A stretch of DNA of 64,000 nt from Coccinella septempunctata (lineage: Eukaryota > Arthropoda > Insecta > Coleoptera > Coccinellidae): assembly GCF_907165205.1 (NCBI RefSeq), contig NC_058198.1, positions 3,077,001-3,141,000 on the forward strand, read 5' to 3'. Both the position numbers and the translations under genes were made by a program. The notes beneath the pieces were generated by a model. It had not been told where the DNA came from. It did not search any database and worked only from the letters and a program-made list of their open reading frames with translations. Positions 1 to 12,821 of this stretch are shown here, in pieces (within the stretch, counting starts at the first letter, position 1; each line of letters begins with the position of its first letter).

Positions 1-507
1 TGCTTTCGAAATAGCGAAATCGTCGCGGAACGGGGATCTTCATAAATCCGGTGGCATTTCATCTGTGTCCCGATTTTAATCCACGTTAATAGTAAGACGG
101 AAAAGTTTTATACTTCCTTGAATATTCACTGGGCGAGTGATGAGGGGATGGGGGTAGGTCTCCGTGATTTCCGGCAAACACTGCGTTTACAGAAATTCTC
201 GAAATCGGTGGTCTGGACCGTCCTCATGAAAATTTTATGACGCCGCCATCCTAACTTAGTGAGCAGTTTGAAATCTTGAAATATTAAGTTGGCCGAAATC
301 ATAATTTTCCCAGTCTGAGTGCGGTAGCAGGCACTGGAGTCGGTGGAAGTTATTCGGAACTCTCATCAAAGAAATCTTAGCTTTCAGCATGTTCCATTTC
401 TACCTTATTAAGGGACTCATACAGACAACACCGAAACAGTTCCCACGATTAGAACTTCTAGAGCGATATCGCATTCCTTGTGAGATGAAAAAAGCTGGCA
501 TTATATT
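1..507. other. Unassigned non-coding sequence
   Basis: No open frame of note, tandem repeat or recognisable element end is visible. It runs up to the left edge of the first MITE-like repeat. Confidence 0.45.
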
Positions 508-782
508 TATATTTTAACAGTAGATTCTTGGGGCCAAAATACTATTTTTTCCGATCCGGCCCTGTCAAAGAGATAGCCATTTTAAGTTTCCATAATGAGC
601 TATGCCACTCCTGGAAATGAAACAGTTTGTGAGATAGAACTAAAAATAACATTTTTTTTATGATTTTTCAACAGCCTGTATCTTTTGAACCGAGCCGATT
701 CGACAAAAATGGTAATAGAAAAAAGTTTTTCTTTCAACCTCAAGAATCTACTCTTGAAATATTTGTACTAGTCAAAGACTCT
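508..782 (-). repeat. MITE-like repeat, copy A (short form)
   Basis: The left side reads AACAGTAGATTCTTGGGG and the right side reads CAAGAATCTACTCTTGAAA, so the two ends are inverted copies of one terminal motif. The interior has the blocks GATCCGGCCCTG and ACAGCCTGTATCTTTTGAAC, which recur in the copies near 14.6 and 30.9 kb. It is in the same orientation as the 14.6-kb copy and opposite to the 30.9-kb copy; strand is assigned relative to the latter. It lacks the longer interior of the other two copies and its outermost ACAGGGTG terminus is degraded. No coding capacity is seen, so it is non-autonomous. Confidence 0.7.
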
Positions 783-1245
783 TCCAAGGTTTTTATCCCT
801 TTTATACACAACCAAATTTGCAACTTTTAAATGTGACACGCCGTTACAGATGAGGTACAAGCAGAGAACCATTTACAGAGTGAACGTTCGTTGAATTATG
901 CAGTAAATAATTTTCATCTGAATCGACTTCAGAGCTCACTAATACAATTCCCCCCGATGGAATTCCAGAATAATAGAGACTTGCGATATTCATGAGGGAG
1001 TTTCGAAATACGATTCGATTTCCCATTTCATAAGCTGGGAAATTCGTAGGAAATCCTAATTATGTGCGGACATTGCCGCCGATAAGTTAGTTTCCTTATT
1101 TTCACGATGAATCCCGAGTGTAGAACGAGTGGGAAGTTACAGCGCCTTCAGCTGTACGAAAATTTCGGAACTGCATCCCTCCAACTGAAATTTCAAGGGG
1201 TCGAACACATAGAGCAATAGTCGATTTCGACAATTTGAAAAAAAT
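783..1245. other. Unassigned non-coding sequence between two repeats
   Basis: Only short open frames are present, the longest about 60 codons on the minus strand, with no recognisable domain. Nothing else is seen. Confidence 0.45.
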
Positions 1246-2100
1246 CCAGGATATATTGAAAAATTCTTAGCCTACTATAGAACCAAACAAAATTTCACTG
1301 TCAAAATATTTTATTACTCAACTTATTCTCCTCTTAATTGGATACATTTATTACAGCGAACCTGCAACGTCTCTAGACCTCTCAAAAGAAATGTTTCTTC
1401 TTGCTCTGCAAACCAGACCTCCACAGCTTTTATTACCTCCTAGTTGGAAGAAAATTTACGACCCTTTAAACTTTTTTTCAGTTGAGGAAAGAGATGATAG
1501 TCGGATGGAGCCAAATCTGGTGATAAAGGGGGGTGTTCTAGTAATTCGAACCCTAAATCACGAATTTTTTGCATGGCAACATGAGAATTGTGTGCAGGGG
1601 CGTTGTCCTGCAAAAACAAAACACCTTTGCATAGCTTTCCTCGTCCTTTCTCTTTGATTTTTTAGAGTAGAGTGGTCAGTAATGTCGAATAGTAATCTCC
1701 GGATGTTGTTCTACCCTTATCCATAAAATTAATCATGATTACTCCATGAAAATTCCAAAAAAATGAAGAAAGAAGATTTCCAGCGGATTTCTTGACACGA
1801 AACTTCTTAGGTCTTGGAGAACCAGAGTGTCGCCATTCCATCGATTGTTGCTTTGTTTCTGGATCGTAGAAATGTACCCAAGTCTCATCCATAGTAACAA
1901 TTCGGCTTAAGAAGTCTACATCGTTTTCAAATCGAGCACAGATCGAACGCGATGCTTCTACCCTCGCACGCTCTTGGTCAACATTCAACATTTGGTTATC
2001 CATTTTGCAGCAATTTTTCTCTTTTGACCTCAAACTTCACAATTGACCACCTAGACCATGGAACTGGTCTAGGCTAACTAGATATCAATACATCCTCGTA
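1246..2100 (-). mobile_element. Mariner transposon relic, copy 1 (internally deleted)
   Basis: Both ends are present. The 5' end of the element, at the higher coordinate, reads TACGAGGATGTATTGATATC when taken on the minus strand and retains a flanking TA. The 3' end is decayed: CCAGGATATATTGAAA replaces CGAGGATATATTGAAA. The 5' leader with GTGAAGTTTGAGGTCAAAA is joined directly to the middle of the transposase at GAGAAAAATTGCTGC, removing roughly the first 110 codons including the helix-turn-helix DNA-binding part. Its length is about 0.85 kb, against roughly 1.3 kb estimated for a full element from the combined copies. Confidence 0.93.
1324..2021 (-). pseudogene. Mariner transposase fragment (copy 1)
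   Basis: The reading frame covers the catalytic half of a mariner transposase. It starts near family residue 115 and includes the first catalytic aspartate in TMDETWVHFYDPE. A deletion just after the YYSTLLTTL segment creates an early stop, and the rest of the protein continues only in another frame. The second and third catalytic aspartates (LQDNAPAHNS-type and SPDLAPSDY-type motifs) lie in that second part. An extra stop at the GEY codon (GAATAAG) is shared with copies 2 and 4. It cannot make an active enzyme. Confidence 0.9.
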
Positions 2101-4121
2101 TGTCCCTCTTAAACATAACACTCAAGTTCAAAGATTTTTAACTTGTCTTCGAAATTTCAATTCAATCATCTTGATACCAGTAGATTACATTCAAAAGATT
2201 ACAAAGAATCTCTTGATTTTAAATTGACATCTTCGAGAACTATGATGGTGACAATTGGAAAGGGCATTGAGAATTCGAGAACGGAATAATGATGTTATTG
2301 AGCGGGAATTTTTCATGGGTCCTTTGCTTTTAGGAAAGGATATCGGAAATTCCATCCAGTTCCAGGACGTACACTCCATCTTAGCCGTCAGGAATATTGC
2401 ATCTAGTGCTCAGGAGCCATCTCCCAGGACCATATTCCATAGTTTCGAAGGGAGCCACGCCATATTTCTGAGGAACTGCTTGAGGCGAAGGCAGCATAAA
2501 AATGAATTGGAAAATTTTACGACGTTTCCTATAATCAGGCTCATATTCGTGGAAAATACATAGTTGTGAAAGGGAGGATCAATACGGCGCCTTGAATAAT
2601 TTATAAAACCGTTCTGGCCCGCTCTGTTCTATCGGCTCGAGCGTGTCGACCCAGTGCCTACTCCACTCCATTGTCTGAATAGTTCACCCTTGTCCTGTGC
2701 TTATTTTACGATGACTCAACCACTTCATGTCACGCTGTTCCACGTTCTTTATGCTATTCTTCGATACACGTGCTTCTGCTTTTAATTCACAACCCTTGTG
2801 ACACCAGCACTTCCTACCTTTAATCCCTTCCAAACACGTCAACCTACTCTGATTCAATGCACTTTCTATATTCTACTCGATTAGATGCATTTTCAACGTT
2901 CTATCAAAATAAACCACGCAATTTATACTTCTTTCAGTGGTCGGTCTGGACAATGCGACAAACGATCCATCTGGAGCAGTTGGACCCTTTCAAAAAGTGC
3001 CATAGAGTGCCCATTTTCAACCCTATGTTTTCTCACGATATATTAAGGTTTTCGGACAAGAAATCACCTTCGATATTTGCAGGATATTAGTCGTGAATAT
3101 AAACGAACCTGGCTTGATTGTTGGGGGCTTCAGGTCCGGAGCAGAAAGTTAGAGAACGGTTGAATGTTCCCGATGAAAGCAACGGAACAATATCTCAACC
3201 CAATTATGGATTGTGCCTTGGACAATCGTAATCTTTCATCATCCCCCTTTGTTCAACACACAACACCGGGCTGTTAATTATATGGGGGAGGCGCATCGAA
3301 AAGGATGAAACAATTACGCTGTATCACTTTCGAAAAAGCTACGCGAAATCGCAATGAAATCCACCCTTCGGGACGATCGAGGCATTGAATAAGAACCAAT
3401 TTAGGGGCTCATCTTCTATTGCACTGCTTCTTCACATCTTCAGAGAGGTTTCCAACGGAAGCCGAGCTACTAATGACATGAACTGCAAGATACACAGAGC
3501 GGAATAATAAGGGATATCGTACGATTTAAGCTCGGCAGCGATGATTATTCCAGGTAAACGTGTACTCCGATGAAAATTCGAGTGGCTTCATCTTACAACA
3601 TCAAACAGTTCATGAAATAGTTCAATAACTACTCTTGCGAACGTAAAAGGTCTTACGGACCCCCGAAGACGTGCAGACTTCATGCTACCGAATTGATAGC
3701 TCGTTGGGCACACTTGAATTTCCTATTTAAAGCGTTCGACTCCTATCCCGGTACGGATTGAAGGTTTACCCATAATTTATGCTTTGAACTTTCACATAGG
3801 TACGCATAACTTTTCCAACATTCGAAGAAAAACGAATCGCGAAGAATTTTTTTCAGTGCGAGATTGGCGCATGAATGAATAATAATCTTCTTTGTCAGTC
3901 TGAGAGCGACGTCAAGAATCGAACAGACCTTTCGAAGACGAATAACAACAAGGCAGTGTTATACAGAGTGAGTATCTGAAAAGTAACGCATAAAATTCAT
4001 ATCTCCACTGGTGGTGGAAGGTAGTTGAGATTTTTTTAAAGATTACCCAATCTTTTTGTGACAGAAATGGAAATGGACCTTTCAAGAAGATTAATTATTG
4101 AAGGAAAGTTTACAGACAGAT
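2101..4121. other. Unassigned non-coding sequence with one element end
   Basis: There are several short open frames under about 105 codons and no recognisable protein. At about 3,959-3,974 the string TTATACAGAGTGAGT resembles the ACAGGGTGAGT terminus of the MITE-like repeats, so a degraded inverted-repeat element may start here and be cut by the mariner copy at 4,122. Nothing else is assignable. Confidence 0.4.
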
Positions 4122-4827
4122 GTTCACGTCAATTTGGACATGAGAAAAATTGGTGCAAAATGTATCCCCAAATGTTTGAATGTTGACCAAAAGCGTGCAA
4201 GGGTAGAAGCATCTCGTTCGATCTGTGCTCGATTTAAAAACGATGTAGACTTCTTAAACCGAATTGTTACTATGGGTGAGACTTGGGTACATTTCTACGA
4301 TCCAGAATCCAAAACAACAATCGATGGAATGGCGACATTCTAGTTCTCCAAGACCTAAGAAGTTTCGTGTCCAAAAATCTGCTGGAAAAGTTCTTACTTC
4401 AGTTTTTTGGGATTGCATTGGAGTAATCATGATTGATTTTCTGGATAAGGGTAGAACAATAACTGGAGATCACTATTCAACATTACTGACCATTCTACGG
4501 GAAAAAATTAAAGAGAAAAGAAGCGGAAAGCTATCCAGAGGTGTTCTGTTGTTGCAGGACAACGCCCCTGCACACAAATCTCATGTTGCCATGCAAAAAA
4601 TTCGTGATTTAGGGTTTGAATTACTAGAACACCTCCCTTATTCACCAGATTTGGCTCCATCCCACTATCATCTCTTTCCTCAACTAAAAAAAAGGTTGAA
4701 AGGTAGTAAATTTTCTTCCAACGAGGAGGTAATAAAAGCTGTGGAAGTCTGGTTTGCAGAGCAAGAAGAAACATTTGGTTTGAAAGGTCTAGAGACGTTG
4801 CAGGTTCGCTGTAATAAATTTATCTAA
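4122..4827 (+). pseudogene. Mariner transposase fragment with two lost catalytic aspartates (copy 2)
   Basis: This is the C-terminal two thirds of a mariner transposase. A one-base insertion near 4,305 (CCAGAATCCAAAACAAC against CCAGAAACAAAGCAAC in other copies) splits it into two overlapping frames. The first catalytic residue is changed to glycine (TMGETWVHF, GAT to GGT). The third is changed to histidine (APSHYHLF, GAC to CAC). Only the middle aspartate in LQDNAPAHKS remains. The C-terminus ends early through CAA-to-TAA. It is catalytically dead by the DD34D rule for mariner enzymes. Confidence 0.92.
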
Positions 4828-4920
4828 TTAAAAGAATAAGTTGAGTAATAAAATATTTTGACATTGAAATTTTGTTTGGTTCTATAGTAGGCTAAGAATT
4901 TTTCAATATATCCTCTTATA
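4122..4920 (+). mobile_element. Mariner transposon relic, copy 2 (5'-truncated)
   Basis: Homology begins abruptly at GTTCACGTCAATTTGGACAT, inside the transposase, so the 5' inverted repeat and about 105 codons are missing. The 3' end is present: TAGTAGGCTAAGAATTTTTC followed by AATATATCCTCTTATA. The terminal CCTCG is mutated to CCTCT. It shares diagnostic changes with copy 4. Confidence 0.93.
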
Positions 4921-5487
4921 TACCGCTGAACCTTGCCTCATCGAAAATTTCCGATCATGGTGGCCAACAACAATTAGCTAATCTGCATGGTCTCCTCTCA
5001 AAACACACAAAACAAATATTGATTCTGTTGGGAATCAGAACACGGTCCAAGGCAGCGATTCCGGATTCATGAATGCATTATAAATGGCAACAAAACGGTA
5101 ACGTGCCGCCGAAGAGATTGGAACGACGAGCAGGCCACGGCCAGAAAATTCATATAACCGCCGACGCTGGTACACCGTACACCAGTTCAGATTTTATTGT
5201 CCGTGAAGGGTTACCTTGATGCAGTTTTAGGTTAATCTAATTGGAAAACCGGATGTTCCGCCCTGCATATAAGTAATTCATTAATGGTCCATATTTGGGG
5301 CCACAATAATTTCGGGATTGGCGGAAGCAAACGGATTAGGAATCGGCTGGCTTGGATTTTATGAAACGGAGGGACGTGTCCGCATTCGACCATAATACGA
5401 TGAAGGAAACAGAATCAGTGCTTTGGGTATTAGTGGCCTCTTATGCCGCATAACCACCAGATTCAAAGGCCCTCGACTTGATGTGGC
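4921..5487. other. Unassigned non-coding sequence
   Basis: No gene or repeat is recognised. The minus-strand frame at 5,359-5,661 (about 100 codons) overlaps the possible LINE remnant that follows and has no motif of its own. Confidence 0.4.
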
Positions 5488-5799
5488 ATGCTGATCTCCC
5501 CTATAAACATAGACTCTCCAGGTGGAAGAAGTAAACAAGTTGTACCTAGGTATTTCGACTGCTTCCAAAACCTTTACCCAACTTTTATACCTAGGGCATC
5601 CACACTTTACAACACTCTGACACCAGGAGAACTTGGACCTGCAGATTGTATGAGGAATCATCTTCTTTCCAGTAAGAAAATGAGTGAGAAACTCCGTCCT
5701 AGGCCTTCATTAGGTATAAATACCCATTCCCGAAGTCAGCGTTATGTTTATCGCCTTCAGGTTATCCCCGAATCCAGATTCCTCCCTTTTCAACAATAA
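5488..5799 (+). pseudogene. Possible degraded LINE reverse-transcriptase tail
   Basis: This is an open frame of 103 codons. Residues about 20-60 read like the loosely conserved tail of non-LTR retrotransposon ORF2 proteins: a basic stretch, then a pattern near YPTFIPRASTLYNTL, comparable to the PRASxLWNSLP-type tail of jockey/CR1-like elements, then a short hydrophobic end. No palm-domain motif (YADD-type) lies nearby and no poly(A) or 3' repeat is visible. This is pattern resemblance only; a chance frame is the main alternative. Confidence 0.22.
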
Positions 5800-8622
5800 C
5801 ACAACCGACGAATCAAAATTTTATCGGTATATCAACGCGCGCGGACGGCGATGAAATATTCATCAGTTATGCTCGAAAAACATAACTCAGTCTCTTGATA
5901 GAGTTGCTTAACGATTATGCTAATTCCTTCATTATTCCGAGATGAATAATTCTGAATCGGGAAGTTTAGGAACTTGTCTGTCTCGCAAAAAGCAGGGAGT
6001 CTCAAATCTCAATCGTCTGTTTGCATTCTTAACTTCGAAGAGGGATTCTGATGGCCGAAATGGAGGAATCAAATTACGTACCTAATTTCTAGGTGAAATA
6101 TCTGTGATCTAAATGATTCAAATACCACCTGAGTGAATATCACTTGGGAAACGACAATACCAAATAGTTCAAAGTGTTTTTTTATGAATTTAACCCCAAC
6201 AATCAAACCTTCAACTTGAAAGAACTCAGAAAGCTGAGAGGATCGTTGTCACAAAACACTCAATACTTTTGATCGTTTTCCGAGTCTACATGTCTTGAAA
6301 CTCGAGTTCTAACTTGAGGGTAGTTTCTACATGCTAACTTCTCCTGCGGATAAAACACGAATTATCTCAAGCGTGTCATATTCCAGAGCAGTTGCATCCA
6401 AGGATGTATAACGTGCAATTGGTAGTTTCATAACAGAGAATTCGGAATCTATCACACGCTCGTAACTGTAGCGAGCACAGGGGTGAATGCATCCATACGA
6501 GAAGATCCTGTGGATCGATACCAAGAGTATCACCACTCCAGGTTCCGAGACTACAACGGTTCCACTATGGAACAGGGGAGGCTAGAGAAGTTTCTAAATG
6601 TCATTACTTCCAGAGATAACAGCGGTGCTGCAAATACACATTCACAGATTTCTCCTCGGCTGTGTTTATCACGAGAAATAAACAGAAATACCTTCGGAAT
6701 GAAACGTTCACGTCGACAACTGTTGCCGGGTTCTGTTCATTTCGAAGATGACGTCAATCAGGACGAACATGGATGTTCAAATTCGAAATTTATCATCTCG
6801 TCATTCTTTCAAACCGGAAAAAATGGATTCTTCTGGCTATTACTCGAAGAATTCGATACACGCAACAATCGTGTTGCGCATGCTTTGGTGACTGGGCTTC
6901 ACTAACACACTGAATATTTTAGTCTTGCGCTTTAACGCCACGACCAATGCAGTTTCATAGAGGATACCCCAAGAGACTGTTTTCATTCTATTCATTTCCT
7001 ATTCGAATACAAGATTCTAGATGGCACAAATCATGAAACCTATCGATTTCAATCTATAACGAAATTCGCCTATAAGAGGAGCTTTCAACAGAGGAAAAAT
7101 CAGTCGATAACCCAAAAAAATAGTGTATCTGGCATAACGCGCCAGCACTTTATATTCTCACCGTGAGTTGAGTAATTTTATCGTCACTTCGAGCACTTTC
7201 GATTCGAGAAAAACGCCTGCAACCGAATTCACACCAATAAAAACTACCTATACGAAATCATCGCGAATGGGGGTAATATGGAAGCGAACGGCGGAAGAAA
7301 TATCCGGAACTGATATAATTCCGTGGAATAAAATCCGAATGAATTCCTATCGAAGTGATAATAGAAAAGATTCGCTGCGATGGTGCCATTGAAAATATTG
7401 TGAAATGTTGGATGTTTTCTGCGTCCGCTCGATGCAAATACGTACGTTTGCAATTCGTGCTCTACCGGGCTGAATAAGCATGAAGACGTGGTTCTAGGAA
7501 TGCTTCACTAGGGTACAATACTTTTCGATAAAAACATGGAAGGTATGCTTGATAATATTCTCGTTATTTGTGAATTTCCAAATGAAAACTTCACAAATAT
7601 GAGTTTTGTTTTATTCTGAGGGTTCATCTTCGGAAAAGGTATAAATAACAGTGAAAAATATGCACCAGCAACGGTTTCATGATTGTCGTCACTGGTAGAA
7701 GAAATCGAACGTTCACAGGCAATCCACCGGGAACATAATTTCGAAATTTCCTTTATACCTAACTGAATAAGCATTCAAAGCCCGTTTTTACCAGATGATG
7801 AAAGTAGACGATACACCAGTTAAAGCGTAATTAGAACGAATCTCAAAGCCAATTAATTATTGCGTTCGGAAAATCTTTCAGCATCGCATTAAATGCCACA
7901 AACAATAACACAGTTAGAGCAGTTCCGTTAAATTGAATCCGCGTTTCCACCAGTAATTCTGTAAAATGATATGCCGATCCTATTTTCCTAAAGGAGTCCG
8001 CAGCCCGCGGTCTACATTTTAATTCACACAGCGAAACATTCAGTGGCAGGACATTCAAAACGAGTTCAGGGATATCGTATTCGTCTGCTGTAAAAATGAT
8101 TCACTCGAAAATAACCTCGAAAAACCGTTAAAAATTCTCATACGATTAAATCTAACTGGAATATTTGAAGAACTTAGGAGAGTAACTGTATCAATTTATA
8201 ATCGAGTATGAAGGAATCGAAATTCTCATGGAGAAAATCTGAAAAATTAACAACTTACCCACTTTGGCCCCATTTCATCCGACGCAGTGTTTATTCGACT
8301 CTAAACCCCATGTCTCGGAGCTATCTGTTATTTTCACAGACACTTAGATATATGTTATTTGCGAGAACTTATAACAGGGGATTCTTCAAGAACTTTCTGA
8401 ACTTCTGGAAGTTCCCGAGAAGAAAAGCATCCAAACAAGGTCGTGCTCGTTCTGAAATATTAATAGGCTGATAAATTCGACAATACGGGTTTGATCCCAG
8501 TTTTCTTCTGGAACGAACAATTTTCCATTTAATCCGAGCGCTTTCCACCGATTTTTTTCGTCAATCTTCGAAAGAAAATTTGAGAAATGGAGGCTATGTA
8601 TAGAAAACCACCCTTATCCTGT
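5800..8622. other. Unassigned non-coding sequence
   Basis: The longest frame is 140 codons on the plus strand at 6,483-6,905. It is rich in charged residues with no recognised domain, signal peptide or splice context. Smaller frames on both strands show nothing recognisable. No element ends or tandem repeats were found. Confidence 0.4.
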
Positions 8623-9326
8623 AAAATTGCTGCAAAATGGATCCCCAAATGTTTGAATGTTAACCAAAAGCGTGCAAGGGTAGAAGCATCGCGTTCGATC
8701 TATGCTCGATTTGAAAACGATGTAGGCTTCTTAAGCCGAATTGTTACTATGGATGAGACTTGGGTACATTTCTACGATCCAGAAACGAACTAACAATCGA
8801 TGGAATGGCGACACTCTGGTTCTCCAAGACCTAAGAAGTTTCGTGTCCAAAAATCTGCTGGAAAAGTTCTTGCTTCAGTTTTGTGGGATTGCCATGGAGT
8901 ATTTATAATTGATTTTTTGGATAAGGGTAGAACAATAACCGGATATCACTATTCGACATTACTGACCACTTTACGAGAAAAAATTAAAGAGAAAAGACGC
9001 AGAAAGCTACCAAAGGTGTTTCGTTTTTGCAGGACAACGCCCCTGCACACAAATCTCATGTTGACATGCAAAAATGTTGGATTTAGGGTTTGAATTACTA
9101 GAACACCCCCCCTTATTCGCCAGATTTGGCTCCATCCGACTATCATCTCTTTCCTCAACTGAAAAAAAGTTTAAAAGGTCGTAAATTTTCTTCCAACAAG
9201 AAGGTAATAAAAGCTGTGGAGGTCTGGTTTGCAGAGCAAGAAGAAACATTTTTTTTGAAAGGTCTAGAGACGTTGCAGGTTCGCTATAATAAATGTATCC
9301 AATTAAGGGGAGAATATGTTGAGTAA
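8623..9326 (+). pseudogene. Mariner transposase fragment (copy 3)
   Basis: The frame contains TMDETWVHFYDPE with the first catalytic aspartate. A TAA stop at 8,791-8,793 then falls where other copies read AAGCAACAA. The frame resumes without a shift through the GSPRPKKF and SAGKVL segments. A one-base deletion near 9,015 (GCTACCAAAGG against GCTATCCAAAGG) shifts it again before the second aspartate. A later extra C in a C-run restores the C-terminal frame from about 9,126, ending in a full-length C-terminus. At least one nonsense and two indel changes make it inactive. Confidence 0.9.
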
Positions 9327-9396
9327 TAAAATATTTTGACATTGAAATTTGGTTCGGTTTTATAGTAGGCTAAAAATTTTTCGATATAACCTCGTA
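8623..9396 (+). mobile_element. Mariner transposon relic, copy 3 (5'-truncated)
   Basis: Homology starts at AAAATTGCTGCAAAATGG, so the 5' end and about 113 codons are missing. The 3' inverted repeat is complete: GTAGGCTAAAAATTTTTCG followed by ATATAACCTCG and the flanking TA. Unlike copies 1, 2 and 4 it keeps the GAATATG form of the C-terminal codons, grouping it with copies 7 and 9. Confidence 0.93.
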
Positions 9397-12300
9397 AGTA
9401 TTTATCGATCCATATTTTTTCAATAATTTCAACCGCGAAAGGAAGTGCAGAAACGAAAGAACCGATTATTGTCCATCGCGTTCGTGGAATCGACTCGAAA
9501 TCAATGAAATTTCCCCGGTTAAGTTCCTAATGAACGCAAAATTGTGTTTCCGGAGAAGGCTAAAACGAGGCGACTACAATGCGTCTCCATCTCCTTCGCT
9601 GTCTCTACTTTATTGACTCCTGATAAGGATTGATCTGTTCTGGGATTAAACTTCTTGTGTTAAGTACCACTGCGAAATCTATTCTTCGAGTTCAGCCTTG
9701 TTGCAAATTGACACTGATCTCCGGAATTATTTTCGTCTCCTCTCTTCGGAGAACGTGAAGGTGATGATATTCTCCGATTTTTTTCGGACTGATCGAACAG
9801 CGGCCAGGCCCACGAGGATTGACAGGGACAAGAATCGATCATCCCTCCTTCAGATCGGGACTAATTGGCGGGAAAATCAATCCCTTCCCCATCATTATCA
9901 CCAGCTATATTTTGGATGAATGAATCTCAAAGGACTAACATCATCATAAAGAAACATTTTGCTTCTTTGTATGAACTTATCATCTTATGTTATATTTATT
10001 CGAGTAATTGACTTTCAAATTATCATCACGCTTCCCCACTTTTTACTCTCTACGAAAGGTGGCATGAGTTTTTTCATTGCTTTCCCAATTTCGGATTAGG
10101 GTGGTCATAAAACCCTCTTCCTCCTTCCTTCATAAGTGAATTGCCATATTCTCGAGGAAACAAAATTTGGTACCACCCACTCTCAATATTAATATTTTAT
10201 CAGATGATCGGCGGCGGAATGAAATTTCAACCAAGCGACTACTGAATCGAAAAAAAATTATGGGGGTGTACGTGCTCGGGGGTTATTGACCATTGCACAT
10301 ACCTTCCTGGGGAACTTTCAGGAGTATTTTACGCGCTTTATTTCTCCTTCCAGTAAACGTCGTTCAAACTTGTGAAATTTCAGGTGGGGCGCTTGTTGTT
10401 GTTGCTGATTAAATAGCAGTTGTTGATCCGATGTCTCCTCGTGGAGCATAATTAATGACTCTATTCGAATATCAACACCGAACTATCATAAATCACTTCT
10501 ATGAATTTTAACTTGCATATTTCTAACACAGAGCAGGTCGATTCTATACGGTCCTAGAGCATATGACGCTATTATACCATTGTGTATTCAACGTCAGCCC
10601 TCTATTGATTCCTTTTCTTGTTATTAATTCAAGTAACGTAAATTTGCCATGACTCAAGTATGAAATTTGTTTTAAAGGATTCGGATTGTCTTTGGTCGTT
10701 TCGATTTGCAGCAATCCCTTCAAATTAATTTCCACATATTCTCCGAGAGGTACAAATAAAAATATCCCACGAACTTCTGATACCAGTATATTACTTGGGG
10801 ATTTCATAAACAAGAAGAATTGAAAAATTAGGGTACGAAAACGTAGTATAATATCTTCGGATGAAGTTAAGCTTGAAATCCAGAACTATCGACTCAACAA
10901 TCTCATCTAAAATTCAGTCCCTGAATAGTATTCTATTAGTTATGAGACAATCGACAATCGAGTGTGTGTCGACTGCTTAGCTACATCATCAATTAGTAAT
11001 GAATCAAACCTTCAGCGTATAACACAGTGTATTCGATTATCTACATCTACAACTATAAACTCTGATAAGGTTCACCTATTCAGTATATACATTACATTAT
11101 TTCTATTGAAAAGCTTCCTTCTCCAACGACAACATTGGAAAAATAGATACAATAAAAAAGGCGTTGGCCAATTCCAACAAACCTTTTTACCCCAATTGAG
11201 ATAAGATAATATAGATTAATATAGAGAAGAGAATTTTTTCCTGCTGCAAGTGCCAATTAGCAGCGACTAAACAAATTGAATGAAGAAAGATTGGGTGTTT
11301 TGATTACGTTAATATTAAAGCTAAGTTATGAATCATTATGAACTTGTAAAGTTCGTTTCAGGAACTATTTCGATAATTTTTGGCTGAATTTTGCAGATAT
11401 TTCGAATCGACACGGCAAAAATCGTCAGTATATTATCGGGTAATTTGAATCGATGGGGTTTTTAATGGTAATTCGTCCCTAATTACTTTCGGTGTCCGTT
11501 TGACAGATTCAATTAACAAATCGACTATATTTACAACATTCACCTTTTCAACGTCAAAATTCGACAGGGCAATCAATCCTTTTTTATGTCATGATATGAA
11601 ATCGGTTATTATGGAAATTGAATATAATACAAATTTAGATCGGTAAATTAATTTTATATTCAGTTAGTTATTATTATAATTATGGATCAAACAATGAGGG
11701 AGAAAAAAAATCATTGCACCGAATCGAATATTTGAAAAGGCACGATCAAATAGACTTGACAAGGATATTTTGGGGGTGGAGAGAGTTTTCATGGAAGCTA
11801 TAGGCTTTTGGCCCAATATTAGTAATGATGAAATGATAATAAATGACTACGACAAATCTAAAGACTAGTGTATTTTCTTCAAAGGCTCTGCTTCAAATAT
11901 TGAAGAGGAGAAAATAAAGGTAGTGGAATTTCGTGTAGAATTTACGGCTTTTCAATCGAATTAACGAATCATGATGAAACGTTGCGGTTTACGTAGAGTT
12001 TTTCGGAGGGCGACCAGAGTGGAATTTTTTTCGAGTTATTTTTGCAACATTTCGAAAGTCAAATATTGGCCGAGGATATTCAGGTCCCGGAAAAGGTAAG
12101 AGCGGCATCGAATTCCGCCTCAGTCAATTAGATTATTTAGAAATTGTTTACCCGTTCAGCTTGCTGAAATGAATCTCTCTACTCGGGCTGAAAACAACTC
12201 AAGAATTCACTTAAATATATTGGGATGGCAATTTGATGAATGTACCGGTTATGGTTTATACTTACGGCGAAAGGCTTTCAGCTATACGATATTGTTTCAA

Positions 12301-12821
12301 TATTTGCATAACGGAATCTATCGCATTATGTGCATAAACGCGAAATGACGTCGGAACTTAACGATCGTCGGATGTGTCTGAATTTCACGATTTCGTGTCT
12401 CCTTAAAAGAACGCTCCCCCAGCATCGTATTCCGCGAAATTGACAGCGCAAAATTTGGATTATATTCATTTCGTTCTAGCCGAGCCGCGCTATTTGAGGG
12501 TATCGACGTTAATTGACACAGGTTTCAATATACAACGTCGCGTTAATTGAAAGCCAATTAGTATTTCGACGAGGAACAAACCGAAATCCCGAGTATACGA
12601 AGGGGGAACAGACATGGTACAACAGCATCTTTAGATTTCGAATAGTTCACTAGCGCTAACTGATGAAATTCGCGACACTGAGAAGGTACACAGTTCAGGG
12701 TTCATGAGAGCGACGCTTTGAAGGTGAAAGATTCGAATTGTGGCTCAAAAACCATTTGTTCTACAAATTTTTTTACTAAAAGGGGCTTGAGTCCACGTCA
12801 GTATTGTTTATATTCTGGTTA
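9397..12821. other. Unassigned non-coding sequence
   Basis: Only short frames are present (none over about 90 codons), with AT-rich stretches. No motif, tandem repeat or element end stands out. Confidence 0.42.

Noticed and set aside
1391..1657. Plus-strand frame of 88 codons (MFLLALQTRPPQ...) and similar frames at 4,508, 9,007, 12,804, 55,182 and 57,502
   Set aside because: These are antisense readings of the mariner transposase C-terminal region. They recur only because the element recurs.
6749..6756. Perfect palindromic TGACGTCA (CRE/ATF-type site)
   Set aside because: One 8-mer of this kind is expected about once in 64 kb; no promoter context is visible.
6483..6905. 140-codon plus-strand frame
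   Set aside because: No homology pattern, hydrophobic core or exon signals; probably chance.
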